Assembly (NCBI GenBank): GCA_031282125.1
Contig: JAITEH010000033.1
Span: 1-10,215 of the forward strand
Direction: 5' to 3'
DNA: 10,215 nt
Source of the DNA: Campylobacteraceae bacterium
GTDB lineage: Bacteria; Campylobacterota; Campylobacteria; Campylobacterales; Campylobacteraceae
Below the pieces are notes generated by a model, which saw only the letters and a program-made list of their open reading frames with translations, searched no databases and was not told the origin of the DNA. Shown one piece after another: positions 1 through 7,458 of the stretch; position 1 is the stretch's first letter, and each line of letters opens with the position of its first letter. A program made the translations under genes and the position numbers.

Positions 1-1943
1 TTATTGAAAAACGTATCGATAAGAGGTTTTAAGGCAAACAGCGCTCTTAATTTCTCATCAAAACTATTGTACTCTTTTGAAATTACTTTGGTATATGCTT
101 CAAAAAGAGCTTTTTCGGCTTCATCTTGCAAAAGCACCTCATACACGGTATGTTCGGCTTCGCAATTTACATCTTTTATGATATTTGCAACTCTTTTAAA
201 GGTTGAGAAAACATCTTTAAAACTCTCTTCTTGAGAGATATTTTTCAACACTTCTATCTTCTGCGCAATCTTTACGATGTCTCTTTCTCCACCCTCGATA
301 ACTGCTGTTATGATGGAAGGATTGACTTTGTCAAATAATTGATAAAGTCTCTCTATGAAAAATCCCTCAAGCTGCAATATATCAAAAGGCGCATAAAGCG
401 CGCCAAGCTCTGCAAAAACGACTCTTATGTTGAAATTCAGATTGTATTTTAAGACGATTTTTATCACGCCGTTTACCGCCCTGCGCAGAGCAAACGGGTC
501 TTTTGTGCCTGTCGGGATTTTGCCTATGCTAAATAGCGCCATGAGAGAGTCCACTTTGTTGCTAAGTGCGACAACTGCGCTAAACAATGTGCTTGGAAGC
601 GCGCTCTCTTCGCTGTTTGGCAAATACTGTTCTTTTAGACCAAGAGCCAGCATCTTATCTTCTTTCTCTTCCAAAGCGTAATAATATCCGACTATGCCCT
701 GAAGCTCGGGGAATTCGCCCACCATTTCGCTAAGCAAATCGGCTTTTGCCAAAGTGAGCGTTCTGCTTAAAAGATCGCTAAGTTCATCTTCGCTCAAATC
801 CTCTCTTTGCGCAAAAAACGCTTTTTTGTTGGCATTCGCAAGATATGTGCCTATGCGCTCTTCTCTGCGGGATTTATCATAAAGCGAACCAAGCCCCTCG
901 ATGTAAACGATTGATTTTAGTCCTTCTGTCTGTAAGCCTTTTTTCAAGTCGTTTTCGTAGAAAAACAACGCGTCGCTAAGCCTTGCATGCAGGACTTTCT
1001 CATTTCCTTTGATTATCAGGATATAGTCGTTGCTCACGGCGTTTGAAACAACTACAAAGTGACTGCTGAGTTTGTCGTTTTCAAAAACGGGAAAATAGCG
1101 TTGATTTTCTTTCATGGAGGTTATGATAACCTCAGGCGGCAGTTTCAAAAACAGTTCGTCGAAATTGCCCATCAAAACAGTCGGATGTTCCGTGATAGCC
1201 ACAACCTCTTCCAACAGCTCTTTATCTTTCTCGACGCTCACGTCGCTTATCGCTTCGAGTGCGTCCATCTGCGAGATTATCTTGTCATGTCTCTCTTTCT
1301 GAGAAAGTACGATAAATCCTCTTACTAACTCTTCAAAATAGTTATCCACGCTGCTGAAAGTAAATTTGTTTGAGGTTAGCGAGCGGTGAGGATAGGTAAA
1401 ATTGTTTGATTTGACGCCAAAGACTTGCAGTTGCAACACTTCGTCTCCAAGCATCACGGTAAGCCATCTTATCGGTCTTATGAAACTCTCTTCGCAAGTT
1501 CCCCAGCGCATGGATTTGCCAAAATTCAGCGATTTTAAAAACTCATTGAGCATCTTTTCCAAAAGCTCTTTGGACTCTTTGCCTTCAATATCTTTTTTGT
1601 AATAAAGAACGCTCTTACCGCCTTTTTGCGCTCGTTCAAGCTCGCCAACCTTTACGCCGCATTTTTTGGCAAAACCTGTCGCTGCGGCTGTCGGTTCGCC
1701 ATCGATAAATGCGCTCTCTTCGGGCGCGCCGAAAAACTCTTCAAAATGGTTGGGCTGTTTTAGTAAAAAGCTTTTATGCCAAAAGACAAGTCGTCTTGGC
1801 GTATAAAAAAAATCAAAATCGCTTTTAAGTTCGTTCGCTTCTAAAATCTTGCTCCACTTTGTCTTGATATTCGGCAGCTCTTTTAAAAATGGTATAGCAG
1901 GCAGCTCCTCTACGCCAATCTCAATTAATAACGGTTTTTGCAT
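1..1943 (-). CDS. glyS: Glycine--tRNA ligase beta subunit, C-terminus cut by window edge
   Basis: Beta chain of the bacterial alpha2beta2 glycyl-tRNA synthetase, which charges tRNA-Gly in the cytoplasm. The beta chain carries the tRNA-binding and anticodon-binding parts, and the catalytic alpha chain (glyQ) is not in this window. The frame is open for 647 codons. The start is ATG at 1943-1941, with GAGA seven bases upstream, and it gives the family N-terminus LLIEIGVEELPA (residues 5-16) followed by TPRRLVF (48-54). The conserved block LAKADLLSEMVGEFPELQG lies near residues 398-416, and the hallmark TGTKDPFALRRA is at 478-489. The protein ends in PLIDTFFN at the window edge, inside the C-terminal DALR-type anticodon-binding region. 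By comparison with Campylobacter homologues a few tens of residues are missing. The gene runs divergently from proA. I saw no frameshift, and identification is near certain. Confidence 0.97.
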   Translation of the reverse strand, partial: MQKPLLIEIGVEELPAIPFLKELPNIKTKWSKILEANELKSDFDFFYTPRRLVFWHKSFLLKQPNHFEEFFGAPEESAFIDGEPTAAATGFAKKCGVKVGELERAQKGGKSVLYYKKDIEGKESKELLEKMLNEFLKSLNFGKSMRWGTCEESFIRPIRWLTVMLGDEVLQLQVFGVKSNNFTYPHRSLTSNKFTFSSVDNYFEELVRGFIVLSQKERHDKIISQMDALEAISDVSVEKDKELLEEVVAITEHPTVLMGNFDELFLKLPPEVIITSMKENQRYFPVFENDKLSSHFVVVSNAVSNDYILIIKGNEKVLHARLSDALFFYENDLKKGLQTEGLKSIVYIEGLGSLYDKSRREERIGTYLANANKKAFFAQREDLSEDELSDLLSRTLTLAKADLLSEMVGEFPELQGIVGYYYALEEKEDKMLALGLKEQYLPNSEESALPSTLFSAVVALSNKVDSLMALFSIGKIPTGTKDPFALRRAVNGVIKIVLKYNLNFNIRVVFAELGALYAPFDILQLEGFFIERLYQLFDKVNPSIITAVIEGGERDIVKIAQKIEVLKNISQEESFKDVFSTFKRVANIIKDVNCEAEHTVYEVLLQDEAEKALFEAYTKVISKEYNSFDEKLRALFALKPLIDTFFN

Positions 1944-1988
1944 ATTATTTTCTCGCACATTTTAAATCTTTTTAAAAAACAAGCTTTT

Positions 1989-1994
1989 ATTTTA
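1989..1994 (-). promoter_or_regulatory. Possible -10 box for glyS
   Basis: TAAAAT on the minus strand, within GGATAAAATAAAAG, lies about 46 bases upstream of the glyS start. Transcription would begin near 1982 and leave a leader of about 40 bases carrying the GAGA ribosome site. A second TAAAAT at 1959-1964 would start the message inside the ribosome site, so it is less likely. The match is plain but weak in such AT-rich sequence. Confidence 0.3.
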
Positions 1995-2059
1995 TCCAAA
2001 GGTATTTTAAATACGGCTTTTTAAATAGTAACATAAACCGCTTAAAAGGCAAAAACAGC

Positions 2060-2065
2060 TACAAT
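2060..2065 (+). promoter_or_regulatory. Likely -10 box for the proA operon
   Basis: TACAAT lies 32 bases upstream of the proA ATG and differs from the sigma-70 consensus TATAAT at one base. It follows an AT-rich stretch with repeated short T and A runs and no obvious -35 hexamer. Transcription would begin near 2072, leaving a leader of about 26 bases that contains the ribosome site AGAGG at 2086-2090, seven bases before the ATG. Confidence 0.55.
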
Positions 2066-2097
2066 TAAATTTCAAAGCAAAAATCAGAGGAAAAATT

Positions 2098-3330
2098 ATG
2101 GAAAATTTTTTAATAAAAGCCAAAAATGCTGCCAAAACGATTGCCAATTTAAAGCCGTCGTTTAAAACAAAAGTCTTACATGAGTTTGCAAATTCCATAA
2201 GACAAAACCAAACTGCCATTATCGGCGCAAACGCGCTGGATTTGAAACATGCCAAAAATAATAATCTAAGTTTTTCAATGATAGACAGACTAAAACTAAA
2301 TCAAGGACGCATCGAAGCGATGGCAAAAGCTGTGGAAGAGATAGCCGCTTTGAGAGAGCCCACAGGAAGAGTGCTTGACGGCTGGGTTGTGCCAAACGGA
2401 CTTAGGATAGAGAAAGTAACGACTCCTATCGGCGTTGTGGGTATCATTTACGAAAGCCGTCCGAATGTTACGAGCGACACTGCCGCGCTGTGTTTTAAGA
2501 GCGGAAATATCTGCGTTTTAAAAGGCGGCAAAGAGGCAGAAAGAAGCAATAAAGCTATAGTAGTCGCTATCCAAGAGGCTCTTCAAAGGTTTAATCTACC
2601 TCTTGAAGCCGTCTCGCTGCTGCCTGATTCGTCAAGAGAGGGCGTAGCGCAGTTAATCAAAATGGACCAATACGTCGACGTCATCATACCAAGAGGCGGC
2701 GAGTCGCTGATAAGTTTTATAAGTAAAAATTCGACAATTCCCGTTATCAAACACGATAAAGGCGTGTGTCATGTGTATGTAGATAATGAAGCCGATATAA
2801 ACAAGGCGTTAAATATAGCCGTGAACGCCAAATGCAGCAGACCAAGCGCATGCAACGCTCTTGAGACGCTTTTGGTGCACAAAGATATAGCCGCTGAAGT
2901 TTTACCAAAAATGAAAGAGGCTTTTTCGGAGAAAGAGACCGAGCTTAGAGGCTGTGAAAATACCCTCAAGATAATAGACATCAAAAAAGCGGAAGAGGAC
3001 GACTTCGGACACGAATATCTTGACAATATCATGTCTATCAAGATAGTCGATGGCTTGGAAGATGCGATAGAACATATAAGAAAATACGGCTCTTTGCACT
3101 CTGAAGTTATCATTACTGAAAATTACACAAAAGCCGAGAAGTTCATGCAAGACGTCGATGCGGCATGCCTTTATGTAAACGCTTCAAGCAGATTTACGGA
3201 CGGCGGAGAATTCGGGTTTGGCGCGGAAGTGGGCATCAGCACGAACAAACTGCATGCAAGAGGACCTATGGGTATCAATGAGCTTACGACGTATAAGTAT
3301 AAAATCTACGGCGACGGGCAGATCCGCTGA
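2098..3330 (+). CDS. proA: Gamma-glutamyl phosphate reductase (proline biosynthesis)
   Basis: Cytoplasmic enzyme of the second step of proline synthesis: NADPH-dependent reduction of gamma-glutamyl phosphate to glutamate 5-semialdehyde, which cyclises to pyrroline-5-carboxylate. At 410 residues it has the usual family length. It belongs to the aldehyde dehydrogenase superfamily. The substrate and cofactor region includes PIGVVGIIYESRPNV (110-124) and IPRGGESL (197-204). The catalytic cysteine is C252 in RPSACNALETLLVH (248-261), and the ProA signature HIRKYGSLHSEVI follows in the C-terminal third. ATG at 2098 is well placed seven bases after AGAGG. Its partner kinase proB is not in the window. 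Its TGA shares one base with the next gene's ATG (TGATG), so translation is probably coupled. Identification is near certain. Confidence 0.97.
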   Translation: MENFLIKAKNAAKTIANLKPSFKTKVLHEFANSIRQNQTAIIGANALDLKHAKNNNLSFSMIDRLKLNQGRIEAMAKAVEEIAALREPTGRVLDGWVVPNGLRIEKVTTPIGVVGIIYESRPNVTSDTAALCFKSGNICVLKGGKEAERSNKAIVVAIQEALQRFNLPLEAVSLLPDSSREGVAQLIKMDQYVDVIIPRGGESLISFISKNSTIPVIKHDKGVCHVYVDNEADINKALNIAVNAKCSRPSACNALETLLVHKDIAAEVLPKMKEAFSEKETELRGCENTLKIIDIKKAEEDDFGHEYLDNIMSIKIVDGLEDAIEHIRKYGSLHSEVIITENYTKAEKFMQDVDAACLYVNASSRFTDGGEFGFGAEVGISTNKLHARGPMGINELTTYKYKIYGDGQIR

Positions 3331-3920
3331 TGAGTACGGTTTTGGATATAAAAAATCTGACATTTTCATATCCTAACGGCGATTTTTTATATAGGGATTT
3401 TTCACTTGAGCTTAAAAAAGGCGAATTAATCTGCTTGCTTGGCGCAAGCGGTTCGGGCAAAAGTACGCTTTTTGAGCTTATATGTGGCAATCTCAAGCCA
3501 AAAAGCGGCGTTATAACGCACAAAAAAGCGGCGCAGATTTATCAAGACCCGTATTCATCTTTTCATCCGACTTACTCAATTTTTACACAAATTAAGGACG
3601 TCGTAAAGAGAGATTTGAAAAGACGCGAGTATTTGCCGCTTTGCGAGAAACTATCGCTTAGCGAAAAACTTCTGCATGAAAAGCCGCACAAACTTAGCGG
3701 CGGAGAGCTTCAAAGATGCTCAATACTACGCGCGCTGCTTTTAAAAACGGAGTTGATTTTGGCTGATGAACCAACCTCGGCGCTCGATAATATCACGCAG
3801 ATTGATATCTTAAAACATCTGCTTGGGACGTTAGAAGAGTGTGGAGTTTTACTTATCACTCATGACAGAGCTTTAGCCAAATGGTGTGCCGATAAGACTA
3901 TTTTTTTGGAGAGCGCTTGA
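3330..3920 (+). CDS. ABC transporter ATP-binding protein, nickel/dipeptide (NikE/DppF-like) type
   Basis: A complete ABC ATPase of 196 residues. It has Walker A GASGSGKST (38-46), Q-loop Q72 in YQDPYSSFHP, signature LSGGE (122-126), Walker B LILADEP (142-148), D-loop SALDN (150-154) and switch histidine H178. The QDPYSSFHP and EPTSALD segments resemble ATPases of the nickel and oligopeptide importer family (NikE, DppF, OppF). It is shorter than those proteins and lacks their C-terminal extension. It should be cytosolic and drive a membrane partner, but no permease or binding protein is encoded in this window, so the substrate is unknown. The ATG overlaps the proA stop by one base, with no strong ribosome site of its own, and its stop overlaps the mscS-family start by four. 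The fold is certain; the substrate class is an inference. Confidence 0.9.
   Translation: MSTVLDIKNLTFSYPNGDFLYRDFSLELKKGELICLLGASGSGKSTLFELICGNLKPKSGVITHKKAAQIYQDPYSSFHPTYSIFTQIKDVVKRDLKRREYLPLCEKLSLSEKLLHEKPHKLSGGELQRCSILRALLLKTELILADEPTSALDNITQIDILKHLLGTLEECGVLLITHDRALAKWCADKTIFLESA
3908..3911 (+). promoter_or_regulatory. Ribosome binding site that decides the TTG start of the MscS-family gene
   Basis: GGAG lies five bases before TTG at 3917, inside the end of the ABC ATPase gene. This supports the unusual TTG start, which gives a clean signal peptide directly after it. Confidence 0.6.
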
Positions 3921-5413
3921 AAAAATTAATTTTTATATTTTGCTTTTTTGTAACGGCTGTTTTTGCAAATGGGACGACCGATGCTGTGAGTATTCAAAAA
4001 AAGTATCGCGATTCTCAAAATATTTGGCTTTTATCGCTTCAAACGTACCAAAATTATGTCCGCTCGCATCAAGAGTTGGAGATTTTGCAAAACAGGCTGA
4101 ATGTAGAGATTGCAGATAAAAACCTGCAAGAAGCCGTAAGGCTCAAAGAAGAGATAGGCATACTGGAAAACAACTTAAATTTACACAACTATGAAGAGCC
4201 GCTTTATGGGATATTTGAGCCGTTTGAGTCTTTGCTTAAACGCTTAAATGACGCGAAGATATCGCTTTTCTCTCTGCTCTCGGGCGAGTTTGAAAACGAA
4301 GTTGAGCGTCTAAATAAAAGAATGAAAGATTACCGCAAAGAGTATGAAAACGCGCTTGTGATTATCGGCGGTTTGGAAAAAGAATTTAAAAACGAACCTA
4401 TTTTGGAAAACGACAAAAAGCTTTTGCAAATCTCGCTTGACACGTTGGAAAAAACTTATGAAAGCGTCCTGAAAGAGTATGGGACTTACAACAAAAAAGC
4501 CGACAGTTTCAAAAACGAGGAGTTTAGAAAACTGCTCTATATCCTCATCTCTGTTGGTATTATCTTCATCTTCACAAATGTTCTTAAGTTGTTTTTGAAA
4601 AGAAAAAAAGACAGAAGCGAAGAGTACGACCAGAGATACTTCATGATAAGCAAGATTTTGAATATCCTTTTTGTGATTATCGCTATTTTGATTTTTGCTT
4701 TCATGTATGTGGAAAATATGGCGCAGGTTTTGGCGGTTTTTGGCGTTGTGGGCGCTGGACTTACGGTCGTCATGAAAGAGTGGGTTTTGAGTTATGTCGG
4801 ATGGTTCGTGTTGATCACAAGTAACTCTATCCAAATCGGCGACAGGATAAAAATATCAAAAGACGGCCGCTCCATCATCGGAGATGTGATAAATATAAGC
4901 CTTACAAAACTAACTCTGTACGAAAATATCACAAACGATGCCTTGACTGAACACAAAAAAGCCGGCCGCGTGATATTCGTGCCTAACTACTATCTCATCA
5001 TGGGAGAGGTATATAACTATACACATCTATCGCTGAAAACGATTTTGGATTTGATAGAGATACGCATGACATTTGACAGCAATCTCGCAAAAGCCGAAAA
5101 AATAGGCTTCGAGGCTGCGGAACTTGTAACGAGCAGATTTACAGAAATGGCGAAAAAGCAGTACGACGCCTTGAAAAGCCGCTATACGCTAAGAAATATG
5201 ACCCAATATCCGAAAGTATTTTTTTATCCCAGCGCGCATGGAAACGGCATAGTCATGGGAGTGTGGTATGTGTCGCCGTACCGCGAGATATTGAAACACA
5301 AAAGCGAAGTCATGAAAGCGATAATAGACAGGATTATGCAAGAGGACGACATACATCTTTTGTATTCTGCCCAAAGTTTGTTTTTGGACAACGGTATTAC
5401 GCAGGATTCGTAA
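3917..5413 (+). CDS. MscS-family mechanosensitive channel with periplasmic coiled-coil domain
   Basis: Inner-membrane channel of the small-conductance mechanosensitive family, which opens under membrane tension to release solutes during hypo-osmotic shock. The 498 residues run as follows. A signal peptide (1-17, cleavage expected after AVFA) is followed by a charged, heptad-like helical region (about 25-200) that should lie in the periplasm. Three hydrophobic helices are at about 206-227, 243-265 and 268-300. The last is glycine- and alanine-rich (FGVVGAGLTVVMKEWVLSYVG), as in the pore helix. The beta domain follows (IQIGDRIKIS, 305-314), and an alpha/beta C-terminal domain runs to about 483. 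It is larger than E. coli MscS (286 residues) because of the N-terminal domain. The TTG start overlaps the preceding stop. The proA operon context suits an osmotic role. Ion selectivity cannot be read from sequence. Confidence 0.88.
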   Translation: MKKLIFIFCFFVTAVFANGTTDAVSIQKKYRDSQNIWLLSLQTYQNYVRSHQELEILQNRLNVEIADKNLQEAVRLKEEIGILENNLNLHNYEEPLYGIFEPFESLLKRLNDAKISLFSLLSGEFENEVERLNKRMKDYRKEYENALVIIGGLEKEFKNEPILENDKKLLQISLDTLEKTYESVLKEYGTYNKKADSFKNEEFRKLLYILISVGIIFIFTNVLKLFLKRKKDRSEEYDQRYFMISKILNILFVIIAILIFAFMYVENMAQVLAVFGVVGAGLTVVMKEWVLSYVGWFVLITSNSIQIGDRIKISKDGRSIIGDVINISLTKLTLYENITNDALTEHKKAGRVIFVPNYYLIMGEVYNYTHLSLKTILDLIEIRMTFDSNLAKAEKIGFEAAELVTSRFTEMAKKQYDALKSRYTLRNMTQYPKVFFYPSAHGNGIVMGVWYVSPYREILKHKSEVMKAIIDRIMQEDDIHLLYSAQSLFLDNGITQDS

Positions 5414-5493
5414 ATATCGGTTTTTTGGAACTCTTTTTTAGATTTAAGTTTTAAGTTTGTACAATAATTGATTGTTTTTGAAAAGGAGATAAC
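5414..5493 (+). promoter_or_regulatory. Promoter region of the TonB-dependent receptor gene, with -10 box at 5460-5465
   Basis: This 80-base T-rich gap contains TACAAT (5460-5465), the same -10 variant as before proA. It is preceded by TTTAAGTTTT (5443-5452), which matches a TTTAAGTnTT element described at Campylobacter sigma-70 promoters, although here it sits closer to the -10 box than a normal -35. The transcript would start near 5472 and carry a leader of about 22 bases with a strong AGGAG at 5484-5488. I see no hairpin terminator for the upstream operon, no convincing Fur box and no room for a cobalamin riboswitch. Confidence 0.55.
5484..5488 (+). promoter_or_regulatory. Ribosome binding site that decides the TTG start of the receptor gene
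   Basis: AGGAG within AAAAGGAGAT lies five bases before TTG at 5494. It is the strongest Shine-Dalgarno match near this gene and sits just ahead of a basic, hydrophobic signal peptide, so TTG is preferred over any later start. Confidence 0.7.
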
Positions 5494-7458
5494 TTGAAAC
5501 TATTCAGAGGTTACAAAAAAAGATACTTTTCGCTTGCGGCGATTTTGGCTTGCAGTGCGGGCGTTGCTCTTGAAGCTGAAAACATCGCCATAGACGCAAA
5601 AGACAACCAAATAAGTCAAAACTTTGCAAGCGAAAAAGAGTCCGAGACGAAAGAGGAGTCGCTTGAGACGATACACGTCATAAGCAATATCGAAAGAAAA
5701 AAATCTTACGAACAAAGCAGCCTGCGTACGCTAAAACAAAAATCCCACACTATAGATTCCGTAGAAATTATAACAAGCGAAGAGATAGAGCTGAAAGGCT
5801 TTCAAAGTATCATTGAAGCTTTGAATACAGTCGCAGACTCTACCGCTAACGGCGGTTTCGGACAGAGCAGCTCTTTGTATTTGAGAGGATTTGACGCTAA
5901 ACATACGCTTGTTTTGATAGACGGCGTAAGGGTAAACGACGTAAGCGGCTTAAGCGGCGCGCAGACGGAGCTTATCGATTTATACGATATAGACAGAATA
6001 GAGATAGTAAGAGGCGCTCAAAGCGGCGTTTGGGGAAGCGATGCCAGCGGTGGCGTTATCAATATCATCACCAAAACAAAAAAGCAAGGCGTAAGCGCCG
6101 ATATATCGGCAGAGTTTGGCTCAAATGAGTGGAGAAAGTACGCAAGCTCTCTTGGATTTGCAAACGAAGCGTTTGATATATCGCTGTCATTTTTATCGTT
6201 ACAAACGGAAGGTATCTCTGCCGCAGCTCCTAAAAAAGGCGAAAGCGGATATGCAAATAGGGATTTGGACTGGGAAAAAGACGGCTTTGAAAACACTGTC
6301 TTGCATATAAAGGGAGGCGTCAATATAAGCGATAACGACAGGCTTGAATTTTTCATGAGAAACGCTAAAGCCAAAGTCCATTTTGACGCGGGAGCTGGGG
6401 TGGATGCCGACGACTATGACGATTTGTACGGGTATGGCGTAGATGAGTATTTTAACACAATCCGCACCTCTTTATATTCGTTAGGCTATATCGGCAAATA
6501 TGAAAAACACAAAATAGACGCGAGAGTAAACTACAGCGGATTTGAACGCTCTTTTTATAACGGATATATCGGTAAAACTTACGAAGCTTACGCAAGCGAC
6601 GAGTGGAGTTACATTGATGATGGTTCGCTTTTGTTTGGCGTCGGCTACTTAAAAGATGAAGTGAAGCTATCTTCTGGGGCGAAGTTCCCAAATGACATGC
6701 AAGACGACAAGTATGTTTTTGCCGTTAATTCAAACGGATTTGGCGATTTTGTAGTTTCGCAGTCTTTGAGATTTGACGCAAGAGATACGTTTGAAGACAA
6801 ACTGACATTTAAAGCAGGCGTAAAATACAATTTTTACAGAGATTTTTTTCTGTCCGCTTCGTATAAAACTGGCTTTTTAGCTCCAAATCTCTATCAGCAA
6901 AATTACGGCGCGACAGATACGCTCAAAGCCGAAAGCTCAAGCGGATACGAGGTCGCAGCAGGAGGCAAAAACTTTGTGCTGACATATTTTGACCAGAGGA
7001 TAAAAAATGCTATTAACTACGGCGGCATGTGGCCGTTGGACTATTACTACAACATTCATGGCAAAAGCTCTTACAAAGGCGTTGAAGCAAGCGTAAGTCA
7101 AAGCTTTTTTGACGTGCTGTTGGGAGAGTTGTCATACGCTTATCTTGACGCCAAAAATGCCTACGGCAAACGCTTGGCAAGGCGCGCACAAAATAGATTT
7201 GCAGGCTCTTTGTCATGGTTTATCGGCGACTTTTTGTACATGAACCTGAAAGGCTCTTACATAGGCTCAAAATACGACTCAAACGGCGTACAGACAGGAA
7301 AATATTTTTTGGCTGATTATAATATAAATTATGACGTTTCCGACAATATAAATTTATACCTAAAAGTACACAATATCTTTGACAAATATTATCAAGAGTT
7401 AGACGGCTACGGCACTCTTGGCAGAAGTTTTTACATTGGCATAAGAGAAAATTTTTGA
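5494..7458 (+). CDS. TonB-dependent outer-membrane receptor, BtuB-like
   Basis: A 654-residue outer-membrane active-transport receptor. A basic then hydrophobic signal peptide covers about residues 1-27 (YFSLAAILACSAGVALEAE). An acidic linker carries a TonB-box-like segment, ETIHVIS (58-64). The plug domain spans about 88-195 and includes SSLYLRGFDAKHTLVLIDGV (126-145), DIDRIEIVRGAQSGVWGSDA (165-184) and SGGVINIITKT (185-195). The rest is a beta-barrel with alternating aromatic strands that ends in the expected terminal phenylalanine (YIGIRENF). Within the barrel, SYKTGFLAPNLYQ and the ending YYQELDGYGTLGRSFYIG recall the vitamin B12 receptor BtuB, as does an aspartate-rich loop at 298-318. 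The substrate may be a corrinoid, but siderophore or other metal-chelate receptors share this architecture. Its stop overlaps the next gene. The family is certain; the substrate is tentative. Confidence 0.92.
   Translation: MKLFRGYKKRYFSLAAILACSAGVALEAENIAIDAKDNQISQNFASEKESETKEESLETIHVISNIERKKSYEQSSLRTLKQKSHTIDSVEIITSEEIELKGFQSIIEALNTVADSTANGGFGQSSSLYLRGFDAKHTLVLIDGVRVNDVSGLSGAQTELIDLYDIDRIEIVRGAQSGVWGSDASGGVINIITKTKKQGVSADISAEFGSNEWRKYASSLGFANEAFDISLSFLSLQTEGISAAAPKKGESGYANRDLDWEKDGFENTVLHIKGGVNISDNDRLEFFMRNAKAKVHFDAGAGVDADDYDDLYGYGVDEYFNTIRTSLYSLGYIGKYEKHKIDARVNYSGFERSFYNGYIGKTYEAYASDEWSYIDDGSLLFGVGYLKDEVKLSSGAKFPNDMQDDKYVFAVNSNGFGDFVVSQSLRFDARDTFEDKLTFKAGVKYNFYRDFFLSASYKTGFLAPNLYQQNYGATDTLKAESSSGYEVAAGGKNFVLTYFDQRIKNAINYGGMWPLDYYYNIHGKSSYKGVEASVSQSFFDVLLGELSYAYLDAKNAYGKRLARRAQNRFAGSLSWFIGDFLYMNLKGSYIGSKYDSNGVQTGKYFLADYNINYDVSDNINLYLKVHNIFDKYYQELDGYGTLGRSFYIGIRENF

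Larger units (their letters stand above)
1944..2097. promoter_or_regulatory. Divergent glyS/proA intergenic region
   Basis: This 154-base AT-rich gap separates the starts of two divergent genes, so it must hold the promoter of each. It is full of T and A runs spaced roughly a helical turn apart, as is usual upstream of sigma-70 promoters in Campylobacter, which often lack a -35 hexamer. I see no open frame of note, no tRNA and no riboswitch-like structure. A T-box would be out of place here because T-boxes are chiefly found in Gram-positive bacteria, and there is too little room for one. Confidence 0.75.

Noticed and set aside
4..1602. Several plus-strand open frames of 60 to 90 codons
   Set aside because: They lie antisense to glyS, whose minus-strand frame is open across the whole stretch and carries clear family motifs. 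The antisense frames have no ribosome sites or recognisable domains.
2007..3150. Minus-strand frames of 82 to 114 codons opposite proA
   Set aside because: proA is intact in the other strand with its catalytic cysteine and signature. These frames are shadows of its codon pattern.
4310..4834. Minus-strand open frame of 174 codons
   Set aside because: It lies entirely antisense to the MscS-family gene, is rich in residues expected from reverse reading of its codons, and has no recognisable domain.
5414..5450. Rho-independent terminator after the MscS-family gene
   Set aside because: T runs are present but no GC-containing stem precedes them.
5414..5493. Cobalamin riboswitch or Fur box upstream of the BtuB-like receptor
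   Set aside because: The gap is only 80 bases, too short for a cobalamin riboswitch, and no B12-box or convincing GATAAT-type inverted repeat was seen.
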